A stretch of DNA of 64,000 nt, taken from Aeromicrobium phoceense (lineage in GTDB: Bacteria; Actinomycetota; Actinomycetes; Propionibacteriales; Nocardioidaceae). The notes under the pieces were generated by a model, which was not told the origin of the DNA, ran no database searches, and saw only the letters and a list, made by a program, of their open reading frames with translations. Numbering within the stretch: the first letter of the stretch is position 1; every line of letters starts with the position of its first letter. Shown here one piece after another: positions 1-8,696 of the stretch. Position numbers and translations under genes: made by a program. The DNA lies in contig NZ_JACEOG010000001.1 of NCBI RefSeq assembly GCF_013868155.1, positions 1,736,001 to 1,800,000 of the forward strand, given 5' to 3'.

Positions 1-804
1 CGGATGTTCGTCGACCGGCTGGCCGAGGTCAAGGCGCTCTCGGTCGCCGAGCGCCGCGCCATCGAGACGTTCCTCTCGGGCGCCATCGACGTCGACGACA
101 TCGTCATGCGCAGCGTGAAGATCCTCGCGCAGCTGACGAACCAGGTCGCGATCGTCCAGTACCCGTCGCTCACGCGCTCCACCGTCCGTCACGTGGAGCT
201 CGTCGCGCTCGAGGGCTCGCGCGTGCTGATCGTCGTGATCACCAGCAGCGGCCGCGTCGAGCAGCGCATCGTCGAGCTCGCGCAGACCCCCGGCGAGGGC
301 CTGCTGAGCGACCTCAAGTCGCGCATCGTCCGCGCCACGCTGGGCGAGCGGCTGCCCGAGGCCTCGCTGCGGCTGGCCGAGCTGATCGACACGTTCGCCA
401 CCGACGACCGCCCGGTCGTCACCTCGATCGTCACGACCCTGGCGAACACGTTCTCCAACGAGCGCTCCGACGAGCGGGTGGCCGTCGGCGGCACGGCGAA
501 CCTCGCGCGCTTCGGCGCTGACTTCGACACCGCGATCCGTCCCGTGCTGGAGGCGATGGAGGAGCAGGTCGTGCTGCTGCACCTGCTCGGTGAGGCCACG
601 GTCGGACCGCACGTGCGGATCGGGCGCGAGACGGGCCGCGACGACCTGTCGGGCACGGCCGTCGTGTCCAGCAACTACGGACCCGACGGCGAGAGCTTCG
701 CCCAACTGGGCACCATGGGACCGACGCGCATGGACTACCCCGCCACGATGGCCGCCGTCGGCGCCGTCGCCCGCTACGTCGGGCGGATCCTCGCCGACGG
801 CTGA
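1..804 (+). CDS. hrcA: Heat-inducible transcription repressor HrcA (5' end outside window)
   Basis: HrcA binds CIRCE operators and represses heat-shock chaperone genes until it is titrated by misfolded protein. The frame is open to base 1, so the N-terminal winged-helix DNA-binding domain lies off the window and about 267 codons remain of a family length near 340. The visible part matches the GAF-like core and C-terminal dimerisation region: [21 protein letters not shown] strand, the charged segment [11 protein letters not shown], and the conserved C-terminal GPTRMDYP followed by a final helix. Next to dnaJ, 37 bases downstream, it forms the usual actinobacterial hrcA-dnaJ2 pair. An ATG at base 4 is internal and not the true start. 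Family assignment is secure. Confidence 0.93.
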   Translation, partial: RMFVDRLAEVKALSVAERRAIETFLSGAIDVDDIVMRSVKILAQLTNQVAIVQYPSLTRSTVRHVELVALEGSRVLIVVITSSGRVEQRIVELAQTPGEGLLSDLKSRIVRATLGERLPEASLRLAELIDTFATDDRPVVTSIVTTLANTFSNERSDERVAVGGTANLARFGADFDTAIRPVLEAMEEQVVLLHLLGEATVGPHVRIGRETGRDDLSGTAVVSSNYGPDGESFAQLGTMGPTRMDYPATMAAVGAVARYVGRILADG

Positions 805-841
805 GCGATCCACCCCAGGAATTGCGAGAGAGAAAGAGACC

Positions 842-1990
842 TTGGACTACTACGAACTGCTGGGCGTGTCCCGCGAGGCGACCCCGGAGGAGCTGAAGAA
901 GGCGTACCGCCGGCTGGCCCGCCAGTTGCACCCGGACGTCAACGACGCCCCCGACGCGTCCGAGCGCTTCAAGGAGGTCACCACCGCCTACGAGGTGCTG
1001 TCCGACCCGCAGAAGCGCGCCGTCTACGACCGCGGCGGCGACCCGCTGTCCGGCGGTGGCGGCATGGGCGGCGGCTTCGGCCAGGGCTTCAGCTTCGACG
1101 ACATCATGGACGCGTTCTTCGGTCAGACGTCCTCGCGCGGTCCGCGCCCGCGCGTGCAGCGCGGCCAGGATGCGCTGCTGCGCCTGTCGATCTCCCTCGC
1201 GGAGGCCGCGTTCGGCGTCAGCCGCGAGATCAAGGTCGACACCGCGGTGACGTGTGAGGTCTGCGACGGCACCGGCGCGAACGAGGGCTCCGAGCCGGTC
1301 ACGTGCGGCACCTGCCACGGCCACGGCAACGTCCACCACGTCCAGCGCTCGCTGCTCGGTGACATCCGCACCTCGCGTCCGTGCCCCACGTGCCACGGCT
1401 ACGGCACGGTCATCCCCGACCCCTGCCGCGAGTGCAACGGCGAGGGCCGCGTCCGCTCGCGCCGCAGCCTGCAGGTCAACGTGCCCGCCGGTGTCGACGA
1501 CGGGAACCGGATCCAGCTCGCCGGTGAGGGCGAGGTCGGCGCGGGCGGTGGCCCGGCCGGCGACCTCTACATCGAGGTCAAGGTGGCCCGCCACCCCGTC
1601 TTCACGCGCCAGGGCGACGCCCTCGCGTGCCAGATCACGGTGCCGATGACCGCTGCCGCGCTGGGCACCCGCATCGACCTGCCCACCCTCGACGCGGAGC
1701 GCGACGAGGTCGACGACGCCGAGCGCTCCGTGCCGATCGAGGTGCCGCCGGGCACCCAGTCGGGCGAGACCGTGGTGGCCCGTGGCTTCGGCGTCCCGCG
1801 CCTGCGCGGCTCGGGCCGCGGCGACCTCACCGTGCACGTCGTGGTGGAGACCCCGCGCGAGCTCGACGCCGAGCAGCGCGAGCTGCTCGAGAGGCTCGCC
1901 GCCGCGCGCGGCGAGGAGCACGTCGACCCGGTCGTGGGCCACAACTCGCGCTCCGGCGTCTTCGGCCGCATCCGCGACGCCTTCAAGTGA
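842..1990 (+). CDS. dnaJ: Molecular chaperone DnaJ
   Basis: J-domain co-chaperone that stimulates DnaK ATPase and delivers unfolded clients. The 382-residue product has an N-terminal J domain with the HPD signature (QLHPDVN, about residue 33-39), a glycine/phenylalanine-rich linker, four CxxCxGxG zinc repeats ([32 protein letters not shown]) and C-terminal substrate-binding beta domains. I chose the TTG start because it begins exactly at the conserved DYYELLGV motif and follows a GAGAGAGAAAGAG purine run. A longer upstream reading in the same frame is not DnaJ-like. This is the hrcA-linked copy, DnaJ2 in actinobacterial usage. Confidence 0.95.
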   Translation: MDYYELLGVSREATPEELKKAYRRLARQLHPDVNDAPDASERFKEVTTAYEVLSDPQKRAVYDRGGDPLSGGGGMGGGFGQGFSFDDIMDAFFGQTSSRGPRPRVQRGQDALLRLSISLAEAAFGVSREIKVDTAVTCEVCDGTGANEGSEPVTCGTCHGHGNVHHVQRSLLGDIRTSRPCPTCHGYGTVIPDPCRECNGEGRVRSRRSLQVNVPAGVDDGNRIQLAGEGEVGAGGGPAGDLYIEVKVARHPVFTRQGDALACQITVPMTAAALGTRIDLPTLDAERDEVDDAERSVPIEVPPGTQSGETVVARGFGVPRLRGSGRGDLTVHVVVETPRELDAEQRELLERLAAARGEEHVDPVVGHNSRSGVFGRIRDAFK

Positions 1991-1999
1991 GCCGGTCGC

Positions 2000-2005
2000 T
2001 AGAGT
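2000..2005 (+). promoter_or_regulatory. Candidate -10 for HIT gene
   Basis: TAGAGT ends seven bases before the ATG at 2012, so the transcript may be leaderless or nearly so. No convincing -35 hexamer is visible. Confidence 0.35.
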
Positions 2006-2011
2006 CGGCGC

Positions 2012-2356
2012 ATGGCTGCTGACTGCATCTTCTGCAAGATCGTCGCGGGCGAGATCCCGGCCGACGTCGTCGCCGAGTCCGAGCACACGATCGCGTTCCG
2101 GGACATCAACCCGAAGGCGCCGGTGCACGTGCTCGTCGTGCCCAAGGTGCACGAGCGCGACGCGGCCTCCCTCGCGTCGGCGGAGCCGGCCGTCGCGGCC
2201 GAGCTGCTGGCCCAGACGCGTGTGGTGGCCTCGCAGGAGGGGTACGAGGACTACAACCTGGTGTTCAACACCGGGGAGAATGCGGGACAGACCGTCTTCC
2301 ACGCACACGTGCACGTGCTGGCCGGCGTCGACGTCTCGAAGCTGTTCCTGGCCTGA
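2012..2356 (+). CDS. HIT family nucleotide hydrolase (HinT-like)
   Basis: A small histidine-triad protein of 114 residues, expected to hydrolyse nucleoside phosphoramidates such as AMP-lysine; the physiological substrate is unknown. It has the N-terminal zinc-type DCIFCKIVAGEIP motif and the catalytic triad HAHVHVLAG near the C-terminus. Length is standard for HinT. It lies 21 bases after dnaJ and 17 before phoH. In many actinobacteria rsmE (16S rRNA m3U1498 methyltransferase) occupies this stretch next to the HIT gene; there is no room for rsmE here. Confidence 0.92.
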   Translation: MAADCIFCKIVAGEIPADVVAESEHTIAFRDINPKAPVHVLVVPKVHERDAASLASAEPAVAAELLAQTRVVASQEGYEDYNLVFNTGENAGQTVFHAHVHVLAGVDVSKLFLA

Positions 2357-2359
2357 CGC

Positions 2360-2365
2360 TACGCT
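2360..2365 (+). promoter_or_regulatory. Candidate -10 for phoH
   Basis: TACGCT lies eight bases before the phoH ATG. The intervening GGAGGGG also looks like a ribosome-binding site, so phoH could be translated from the operon transcript or from its own short one. Confidence 0.3.
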
Positions 2366-2373
2366 GGAGGGGT

Positions 2374-3396
2374 ATGACTGACGACACTGCACAGCCACGA
2401 CACACGGTGACGATTCCCGCGTCCGTGCCCCTGGTCTCCCTGTTCGGGCCCGCCGACGAGTTCCTGCGCCTCATGGAGTCCGCCTTCGAGGCGAAGATCC
2501 ATGCGCGCGGGAACGAGGTCACGATCACGGGCGAGCCCTCCGAGGCCGCCCTGGTCGAGCGACTCCTCGACGAGCTCGTGACGATCCTGCGCACGGGTCA
2601 GGCGCTCAGCGCCGAGACCGTGGAGCGCAGCATCGGCATGCTCCGCACCGAGACGCAGGAGCGCCCGGCCGACGTGCTGAGCCTCAACATCCTGTCCAGC
2701 CGCGGGCGCACGATCCGGCCCAAGACGCTCAACCAGAAGAAGTACGTCGACGCGATCGACGAGCACACGATCGTGTTCGGCATCGGTCCCGCCGGCACGG
2801 GCAAGACCTACCTCGCGATGGCCAAGGCCGTCCAGGCCCTCCAGGCCAAGGAGGTCACGCGGATCATCCTGACCCGCCCCGCCGTCGAGGCCGGCGAGCG
2901 GCTCGGCTACCTGCCGGGCACCCTCAGCGAGAAGATCGACCCGTACCTGCGCCCGCTGTACGACGCGCTGCACGACATGCTCGACCCCGAGTCGATCCCG
3001 AAGCTGCTGACGTCGGGCGTCATCGAGGTGGCGCCGCTGGCGTACATGCGCGGCCGCACGCTCAACGACGCGTTCATCATCCTCGACGAGGCGCAGAACA
3101 CCACCGCCGAGCAGATGAAGATGTTCCTCACCCGTCTCGGCTTCGGCTCGAAGATGGTGGTCACGGGCGACGTCACCCAGGTCGACCTGCCCGGCGGCGC
3201 CACCAGCGGCCTGCGGGTCGTGCAGCAGATCCTCGACGAGGTCCGCGACGTGCACTTCAGCCGCCTGACCAGCCACGACGTCGTCCGCCACAAGCTGGTG
3301 GGCCGCATCGTGGCTGCGTACGACGACTACGAGGCGAACGGGCGCGCTCGCTCCGAGGTCGCCGGGGGAGCGCATGACCGTCGACGTCCTCAATGA
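2374..3396 (+). CDS. phoH: PhoH family ATPase
   Basis: Cytoplasmic P-loop ATPase of the PhoH/PhoL group, associated in this operon with ribosome maturation and RNA metabolism; the exact reaction is not settled for the family. The 340-residue product has an N-terminal KH-like region, a Walker A motif GPAGTGKT near residue 142 and a Walker B-type IILDEAQN near residue 235, followed by the conserved MKMFLTRLG and VTGDVTQVDLP segments. The start follows GGAGGGG. The last 23 bases overlap ybeY, which points to translational coupling. Confidence 0.93.
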   Translation: MTDDTAQPRHTVTIPASVPLVSLFGPADEFLRLMESAFEAKIHARGNEVTITGEPSEAALVERLLDELVTILRTGQALSAETVERSIGMLRTETQERPADVLSLNILSSRGRTIRPKTLNQKKYVDAIDEHTIVFGIGPAGTGKTYLAMAKAVQALQAKEVTRIILTRPAVEAGERLGYLPGTLSEKIDPYLRPLYDALHDMLDPESIPKLLTSGVIEVAPLAYMRGRTLNDAFIILDEAQNTTAEQMKMFLTRLGFGSKMVVTGDVTQVDLPGGATSGLRVVQQILDEVRDVHFSRLTSHDVVRHKLVGRIVAAYDDYEANGRARSEVAGGAHDRRRPQ

Positions 3397-3838
3397 GTCC
3401 GGGGTCGACGTCGACGTCGCCTCGCTCACCTCGCTGTGCCGCTTCGTGATGCGGCGGATGCGGCTGCACCCCCAGACCGAGATGACGCTGCGGCTCGTCG
3501 ACGTCGACACCATCTCCGTCCTGAACCGCGAGTGGATGGGCAAGCAGGGACCCACCGACGTGCTGTCGTTCCCGATGGACGAGCTGACTCCGGGCCGCGA
3601 GGACGAGGAGCTCGACGCGGGCTACCTCGGCGACATCGCCCTGTGCCCGCAGGTCGCCGAGCAGCAGGCTCCCGCCGCCGGCCACGAGCGCGACGACGAG
3701 ATGGCGCTGCTCACCGTCCACGGCATCCTGCACCTGCTGGGCTACGACCACGCCGAGCCCGAGGAGCACGCCGAGATGTTCGGCATCCAGGGCCGGCTGC
3801 TGCTCGAGTGGGCCGACCCGGCCCTGCGGGAGCAGTGA
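3374..3838 (+). CDS. ybeY: Endoribonuclease YbeY (rRNA maturation factor)
   Basis: Metal-dependent endoribonuclease involved in 16S rRNA 3'-end maturation and ribosome quality control. The 154-residue product carries the diagnostic zinc-binding signature HGILHLLGYDH (about residues 114-124) with the third histidine in place, and the upstream PTDVLSFPMDE segment. The ATG overlaps the end of phoH and is preceded by GGGGGAG. Length and operon position are exactly those of the family. Confidence 0.95.
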   Translation: MTVDVLNESGVDVDVASLTSLCRFVMRRMRLHPQTEMTLRLVDVDTISVLNREWMGKQGPTDVLSFPMDELTPGREDEELDAGYLGDIALCPQVAEQQAPAAGHERDDEMALLTVHGILHLLGYDHAEPEEHAEMFGIQGRLLLEWADPALREQ

Positions 3839-3845
3839 TTCCCGC

Positions 3846-5126
3846 ATGAGTGGCCCAGCCATACTCCTGGCGGTCTTCCTGGTCGTGCTGGCGGGTGTGC
3901 TCGTCGCCGTGGAAGCCGCCATCTCCACCTTCTCCAAGGCGCGCGCCGACGAGCTGACCGAGGCCGGCGTCGGCGGCGCCAAGCGGCTCGTGAGGATCCT
4001 CGAGGACCCCGCGCCGTACCTGAACTCCGTCCTGCTGCTGCGCATCGTCGCCGAGACCACCGGCATCGTGCTGGTCGCGGCGATCGTGGCCGACGAGGTC
4101 GCCGGCTACTGGCAGAACGTGCTCATCGCGGCCGGTGTCATGTCGGTCGTGTCGTTCGTCGTGATCGGCGTCGGTCCGCGCACCCTGGGTCGCCAGCACT
4201 CCGAGAGCATCGCCGTCGCGTCCGCCGCGCCCGTGATCTGGCTGACCGTGCTCCTCGGCCCCGTGCCGCGCCTGCTGATCTTCCTGGGCAACGCCCTGAC
4301 CCCCGGCCGCGGCTTCGCCGAGGGACCGTTCGCGTCCGAGGTCGAGGTGCGCGAGCTGGTCGACCTCGCCGCCGCCAGCTCGGTCATCGAGTCAGACGAG
4401 TCGAAGATGATCCAGTCGGTGTTCGAGCTCGGCGACACGATCGTGCGCGAGGTCATGGTGCCGCGCCCCGACCTGGTCTACATCGAGCGGCACAAGACCC
4501 TGCGCCAGGCGATGTCGCTGGGCCTGCGCAGCGGCTACTCCCGCATCCCGGTCATCGGCGAGAACCTGGACGACGTCATCGGCATGGCGTACCTCAAGGA
4601 CATCACCAAGCGTGTCTTCGACAACCACGCGGCCGAGACCACCGAGAAGGTCGAGTCGATCTGCCGCCCCTGCGTCTACGTGCCCGACACGAAGCACGCC
4701 GACGACCTGCTGCGCGAGATGCAGGCGCAGCGCACGCACGTGGCGATCGTCATCGACGAGTTCGGCGGCACCGCCGGCATGGTGACGATCGAGGACATCC
4801 TCGAGGAGATCGTCGGCGAGATCACCGACGAGTACGACGACGAGCCCGACGAGCGCGAGCAGCTCTCCGACGGCGCCTGGCGGGTCAGCGCACGCTTCGA
4901 CGTCGACGACCTCGAGGAGCTCTTCGGCATCCCCGTGGAGGACGAGGACGTCGACTCCGTGGGCGGCCTCATGGCCAAGCACCTGGGCACCGTGCCCATC
5001 CCGGGCTCCGTCGTCGAGGTCGACGGCCTGCGCCTCGAGGCCCAGGCCCCGCAGGGCCGCCGCAACCGCATCGGCCGCGTCGTCGTCTCGCGGGTCGAGC
5101 CGCTGGACGTCACGGCCGACGCCTGA
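3846..5126 (+). CDS. Hemolysin/CorC family CBS-domain membrane protein
   Basis: Integral membrane protein of the CNNM/CorC group, linked in other bacteria to magnesium or cobalt efflux; the older name hemolysin is not informative. The 426 residues divide into an N-terminal DUF21 domain with about four membrane segments (first at residues 3-22, others to about residue 150), a CBS pair (around residues 195-325, with VPRPDLVYIE and FGGTAGMVTIEDILEEIVGEI) and a C-terminal CorC_HlyC domain. It starts seven bases after ybeY in the same transcriptional direction. Confidence 0.9.
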   Translation: MSGPAILLAVFLVVLAGVLVAVEAAISTFSKARADELTEAGVGGAKRLVRILEDPAPYLNSVLLLRIVAETTGIVLVAAIVADEVAGYWQNVLIAAGVMSVVSFVVIGVGPRTLGRQHSESIAVASAAPVIWLTVLLGPVPRLLIFLGNALTPGRGFAEGPFASEVEVRELVDLAAASSVIESDESKMIQSVFELGDTIVREVMVPRPDLVYIERHKTLRQAMSLGLRSGYSRIPVIGENLDDVIGMAYLKDITKRVFDNHAAETTEKVESICRPCVYVPDTKHADDLLREMQAQRTHVAIVIDEFGGTAGMVTIEDILEEIVGEITDEYDDEPDEREQLSDGAWRVSARFDVDDLEELFGIPVEDEDVDSVGGLMAKHLGTVPIPGSVVEVDGLRLEAQAPQGRRNRIGRVVVSRVEPLDVTADA

Positions 5127-5136
5127 GCCCGGCCGG

Positions 5137-5142
5137 TACATT
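5137..5142 (+). promoter_or_regulatory. Candidate -10 upstream of the deaminase-like gene
   Basis: TACATT sits six bases before the ATG at 5149, suggesting a leaderless transcript starting inside the operon. Confidence 0.35.
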
Positions 5143-5148
5143 CGTCGC

Positions 5149-5481
5149 ATGGACCTGACCCCCGAGGACGCCAAGCTCGTGACGCTCGCCCGGACCTCTC
5201 GTGCCCGTCTCGGCGTGGCGCAGGGAGCTGCCGTGCGCGACCTCGACGGGCGCACGTACACGTCGGCCACGGTCCACCTCGACACGCTGCGCGTCTCGGC
5301 CCTCGACCTCGCCGTCGCGATGGCGGTCTCGTCCGGGGCCAAGGGCCTCGAGGCGGCCGCGCTGGTCACCGAGGGCGACGTCCCGGTCGGCCTCGACTCG
5401 GTGATCGAGTTCGGTGGCGCGGGCGTCACCGTGGTGGTCGCCGACCCGGCCGGTGCCGTCGACACGGTGCTGTCCACATGA
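5149..5481 (+). CDS. Degenerate cytidine-deaminase-like protein
   Basis: A 110-residue protein in the slot between corC and era where actinobacteria often encode a cytidine-deaminase-fold protein (the Rv2365c position). The fold signature is recognisable in GRTYTSATVHLDTLRVSALDL, abbreviated here from the segment at residues 36-56. However, the HAE/CAE zinc-binding glutamate motif reads SAL and the protein contains no cysteine at all, so the PCxxC zinc site is absent. It therefore cannot be an active zinc deaminase. A structural or regulatory role is possible. It overlaps the start of era by four bases (ATGA), so it is probably co-translated with era. Confidence 0.75.
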   Translation: MDLTPEDAKLVTLARTSRARLGVAQGAAVRDLDGRTYTSATVHLDTLRVSALDLAVAMAVSSGAKGLEAAALVTEGDVPVGLDSVIEFGGAGVTVVVADPAGAVDTVLST

Positions 5482-6404
5482 GCGCCCCCGAGGGATTCCG
5501 CTCGGGCTTCGCCTGCTTCGTCGGCCGTCCCAACGCCGGCAAGTCCACGCTGACCAACGCGCTCGTGGGCGGCAAGGTGGCGATCACCTCCTCGCGCCCC
5601 CAGACCACCCGCCACGTCATTCGCGGCCTCGTCCACCGCGACGACGCCCAGCTCGTCCTCGTCGACACACCGGGCCTGCACAAGCCGCGCACGCTGCTGG
5701 GTCAGCGCCTCAACGACCTGGTCCGCACCACGTGGGCCGAGGTCGACACGGTGGGCATGTGCCTGCCGGCGAACGAGAAGATCGGCCCGGGCGACCGGTA
5801 CCTCATCAAGGAGATCGCCGCCCGGCGGCGCAAGCCGGTCTTCGCGATCGCGACCAAGCCCGACCTCGTGCCCCCGGCCCGCCTCGCCGAGCACCTCATG
5901 GACATCGCCGCCGCCGGCGAGGAGGCCGGGCTGACGTGGCGCGAGGTCGTGCCCGTCTCGGCCGTGGCGGGCGAGCAGGTCGACCTGCTGGCCTCGCTGC
6001 TCATCGACACTCTGCCGCCCGGACCGCCGCTGTACCCCGAGGGTCAGCTCACCGACGAGCCCGAGGAGACGCTGATCGCGGAGATCATCCGCGAGGCCGC
6101 GCTCGAGGGCGTGCACGACGAGCTGCCGCACTCGCTGGCCGTGGTGGTCGAGGAGGTCGTGCCCCGCGAGGACCGGCCCGCCGAGAAGCCGCTGCTCGAC
6201 GTGCGCGCCAACGTCTACGTGGAGCGCGACAGCCAGAAGGGCATCATCATCGGCAAGAAGGGCTCGCGGCTCAAGCAGATCGGCATCGACTCGCGCGGCC
6301 AGATCGAGCGCCTGCTGGGCACGCCGGTGCACCTGGACCTTCACGTGAAGGTCGCCAAGGACTGGCAGCGCGACCCGCGCCAGCTGCGCAAGCTCGGCTT
6401 CTAG
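5478..6404 (+). CDS. era: Ribosome assembly GTPase Era
   Basis: Essential GTPase that binds the 3' end of 16S rRNA through a KH domain and licenses 30S assembly. The 308-residue product shows G1 GRPNAGKS, switch-region T in SRPQTTRH, G3 DTPG, and G4 in the variant form TKPD instead of NKxD. The C-terminal KH domain includes KGIIIGKKGSRLKQIG and the protein ends in the family-typical RKLGF. The ATG overlaps the upstream stop. The last four bases overlap the 3' end of the convergent DUF222 gene. Confidence 0.95.
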   Translation: MSAPEGFRSGFACFVGRPNAGKSTLTNALVGGKVAITSSRPQTTRHVIRGLVHRDDAQLVLVDTPGLHKPRTLLGQRLNDLVRTTWAEVDTVGMCLPANEKIGPGDRYLIKEIAARRRKPVFAIATKPDLVPPARLAEHLMDIAAAGEEAGLTWREVVPVSAVAGEQVDLLASLLIDTLPPGPPLYPEGQLTDEPEETLIAEIIREAALEGVHDELPHSLAVVVEEVVPREDRPAEKPLLDVRANVYVERDSQKGIIIGKKGSRLKQIGIDSRGQIERLLGTPVHLDLHVKVAKDWQRDPRQLRKLGF

Positions 6405-7558
6405 GCCACGCGGTAGCGCTCGACGTGCTCCATCGCCCGGTCGAGGTGCCGGTCGTCGAGGTGTCCGTGGGACTTCATGTTGTGGTGCCGTCGGCACAGG
6501 CAGCGCAGGTTGTCCGCCGACGTGGTGCCGCCGCGGTCGTACGCGAGCTCGTGGTCGAGGTCGGTGCTGCGCGCCGGGGTCCGGCAGCCGGCCACCCGGC
6601 AGGTGCCGTCGCGCCACCGCAACGCCTCCCTCAATGACTGCGGTGGCCGGTACGCCAGGACCGCCGTGTCCATCACCCGTCCGACCGGATCGAGGACGAG
6701 ACGCCGGAACTCCGTGTGCTCGGACTGGGCGAGCTCGCGGACCCACTCGCTGCTCACCGGCTCGCCGTCCAGCGTGAGGCCAGGTCCGTCGGTGAGCCCG
6801 ATGAGGTCGGTGGCGGCGATGCTGATCGCGATCTCGGCGTGGATCTCGGTCTCGGTGCCGGTGCAGGAGGTGAGCCAGTGCGCGAGCAGGTCGGCCTGCT
6901 TCTGGTCGCGCGTGCGACGGTCGCGCTCGCCCGTCTCGCCGTCGATGGCCGGGAGGGCCCGCGCGGCGCGCGTCAGACGGTCGGCGACCGCCACGGCGAC
7001 TCCGGTGGGCAGGAGCGCGTTCAGCCATGACGTGCCGTCGTCGAGATGGACGACGTTGACGCGGCGCTCCTCGGTGGCGCGAGCGGCCTCGGTCTCCACC
7101 TGCTCGGGCTCGAGCCGCGCACGGAGGCGCCGGAGCCACGACCGCAGCTCGCCGAGCGTGTGGGACTCTGCGTACTCGACGGCCGCGTGGTCGACCGCCG
7201 CGACGGCCTCGGGCGTGCGGAGCTTCTCGACGAGGGCGGCGATCGTGCCGGCCTTCGCAGCATCGATGCGTCCGACGCGGAACGTGGCCCAGACGCGCGG
7301 CGTGCGATCGCGGAGGGTGCGCGCCTCGTGGAGGATGCCCCACGTGCGCTGCTCCGAGATGGCAAGCTGCTGCGCCATGTCGAGCACCACTGCGCTGCGG
7401 CCGTGCTGCTTGGACACCGGTGCCTGATCGGCGGCGTCCACCAGCTTCGTCGCCCGCTCGAAGTGGTTCAGGACGAGATTCCACGTGGCGTACTCGGCTC
7501 GTGCCTGCTCGCGACGAACGTCAGCGAACGCCTCGTCGTCGGTCCGGGCCCTGAACAT
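6401..7558 (-). CDS. DUF222 / HNH endonuclease domain protein (13E12-repeat family)
   Basis: A 385-residue member of the multicopy actinobacterial DUF222-HNH family. The N-terminal two-thirds is the helical DUF222 region. The C-terminus has the HNH nuclease signature spread over CRVAGCRTP, TDLDHELAYDRGG, NLRCLCRRHHNMKS, with the paired cysteines and histidines retained. In mycobacteria such genes occur in many dispersed copies and several are DNA-damage inducible; cellular function is unproven. It interrupts the era-recO synteny. The start ATG is six bases from a TACACT hexamer on the same strand. Confidence 0.85.
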   Translation of the reverse strand: MFRARTDDEAFADVRREQARAEYATWNLVLNHFERATKLVDAADQAPVSKQHGRSAVVLDMAQQLAISEQRTWGILHEARTLRDRTPRVWATFRVGRIDAAKAGTIAALVEKLRTPEAVAAVDHAAVEYAESHTLGELRSWLRRLRARLEPEQVETEAARATEERRVNVVHLDDGTSWLNALLPTGVAVAVADRLTRAARALPAIDGETGERDRRTRDQKQADLLAHWLTSCTGTETEIHAEIAISIAATDLIGLTDGPGLTLDGEPVSSEWVRELAQSEHTEFRRLVLDPVGRVMDTAVLAYRPPQSLREALRWRDGTCRVAGCRTPARSTDLDHELAYDRGGTTSADNLRCLCRRHHNMKSHGHLDDRHLDRAMEHVERYRVA

Positions 7559-7564
7559 GACGAA

Positions 7565-7570
7565 AGTGTA
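7565..7570 (-). promoter_or_regulatory. Candidate -10 for DUF222 gene
   Basis: On the minus strand TACACT is six bases from the ATG. A GTTCGAAC palindrome lies near the expected -35 region (about 7579-7586) and resembles half of an actinobacterial LexA box, but the other half is poor. Confidence 0.35.
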
Positions 7571-7641
7571 GTACGTGCGTTCGAACTACGGCTGAATCAG
7601 ACTGATATTCCCGCATGGCGAGACGCGGTCCTCCAGAGGCG

Positions 7642-7781
7642 TCACGCCACGCGGAAGGTCGCGCGGTAGGCGGTCGGCGAGACCCCGACGGCGCGCTGGA
7701 AGTGGCGCCGAAGCGTGGCGGCCGAGCCCGACGCCACGGACTTCCTCGCTGCACTGGCCGAGGCCGCCGCCGACTTCGCCG
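7642..7781 (-). pseudogene. C-terminal remnant of an AraC/GlxA-type regulator
   Basis: The minus-strand frame ending at 7642 encodes SGSAATLRRHFQRAVG followed by VSPTAYRATF, the second helix-turn-helix and C-terminus of GlxA-type AraC activators. The preceding ThiJ/DJ-1 domain and first helix-turn-helix are absent. Upstream in frame the sequence becomes alanine/serine-rich nonsense and runs into the 3' end of lysG. I read this as the relic of a deleted regulator gene. The call rests on about 30 recognisable residues. Confidence 0.55.
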
Positions 7782-8618
7782 TCACCGAGGAGCGTGTGTC
7801 TGCAGCGTCCCACTGAGCCGGTCGAGCAGCGGGGAGTCCAGCTTCCAGCGCTGCCAGTAGAGCGCCACCCGGGTCACCGAGCGGCCGAGCCGGACGAGCC
7901 GGGCGTCGTCGAGGGCGGCTCGGGCCTGCGTCTCGGGCAGCAGGCCCCAGCCGAGCCCGGCCTCGACGGCTGCGCGGAAGTCGTCGGACGAGGGGACCTC
8001 GTGGACGACCGCCGGATCGGTGTCGGTGTGCCGGCGCAGCTGCTCGTGCTGGAGGCGGTCCTTGGCGTTGAACACCACCATCGGCATGGCCGACCAGTCG
8101 GGACGTCCGCCGGGCCCGAGCAGGCGCGGATGAGCGACCGGGAGGTAGCGCATCGCGCCGAGCGGGGTGACCGAGCAGCCCTGGACCGGGGACGGGTCGC
8201 TGGTCACCGCGGCCACCACCTCGCCGCGGCGCAGGAGGTCGTGGCTGTGGCCCTCGTCCTCCACGCGCAGGCGCAGAGCGACCCCCTCCCACGTGGCCAC
8301 CTCCGCGAGCACGGGCCGGAACCACGTGGCGAGCGAGTCGGCATTGACGGCCAGCGCGAGGTCGGTGGGGCCCTCGTGCCACGCCTCGGCGAAGACCAGT
8401 TCGAGCTGGCGGCCGAGGCGGACGAGGTCCGCTCCGGCATCCGTGGGCACACAGGGCGTGCCGCGGCCCACGAGCACGCGTCCGACCGAGCTCTCGAGGG
8501 CACGGATCCGCTGGCTGACCGCGCTCGGCGTCACGTGGAGCCGCGCGGCGGCGGCCTCGAACGAGCCGGTGTCGGCGATCGCGACCAGGGCGGCGAGCTG
8601 GGCGGGGGAGAGGTCCAC
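7782..8618 (-). CDS. lysG: LysR-type regulator LysG/ArgP (lysine-export activator)
   Basis: Transcription factor that senses intracellular basic amino acids and activates the divergent exporter gene. About 278 residues: N-terminal LysR helix-turn-helix (LHVTPSAVSQRIRALESSVG, about residues 27-46) with the ArgP-typical VDLSPAQLAAL opening, then a periplasmic-binding-protein-like effector domain. I prefer the GTG at 8618, which places VDLSPAQL at the N-terminus as in LysG homologues and leaves about 78 bases for a divergent promoter. An in-frame ATG at 8657 would add 13 residues and leave only 39 bases. LysE adjacency strongly supports the assignment. Confidence 0.85.
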   Translation of the reverse strand: MDLSPAQLAALVAIADTGSFEAAAARLHVTPSAVSQRIRALESSVGRVLVGRGTPCVPTDAGADLVRLGRQLELVFAEAWHEGPTDLALAVNADSLATWFRPVLAEVATWEGVALRLRVEDEGHSHDLLRRGEVVAAVTSDPSPVQGCSVTPLGAMRYLPVAHPRLLGPGGRPDWSAMPMVVFNAKDRLQHEQLRRHTDTDPAVVHEVPSSDDFRAAVEAGLGWGLLPETQARAALDDARLVRLGRSVTRVALYWQRWKLDSPLLDRLSGTLQTHAPR

Positions 8619-8684
8619 CGCGCCAGTTAAGCATTCCTTCACGTCGTGCAGAAACATTCGTTGGACTTCATCGAGCGGCGAACC

Positions 8685-8690
8685 TACGGT
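8685..8690 (+). promoter_or_regulatory. Candidate -10 for lysE
   Basis: TACGGT ends seven bases before the first of two tandem GTG codons (8697, 8700). The spacing favours 8697 as start of a leaderless message. Confidence 0.4.
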
Positions 8691-8696
8691 CGAAGG

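Noticed and set aside
431-2398. Very long minus-strand open frame opposite hrcA-dnaJ
   Set aside because: High GC content keeps antisense frames open; the translation is low-complexity and rich in Arg, His, Asp and Ala with no domain.
4392-7484. A 1030-codon minus-strand frame spanning corC, era and part of the DUF222 gene
   Set aside because: It crosses several well-supported genes in other frames and has repetitive Arg/Ala composition; a shadow frame.
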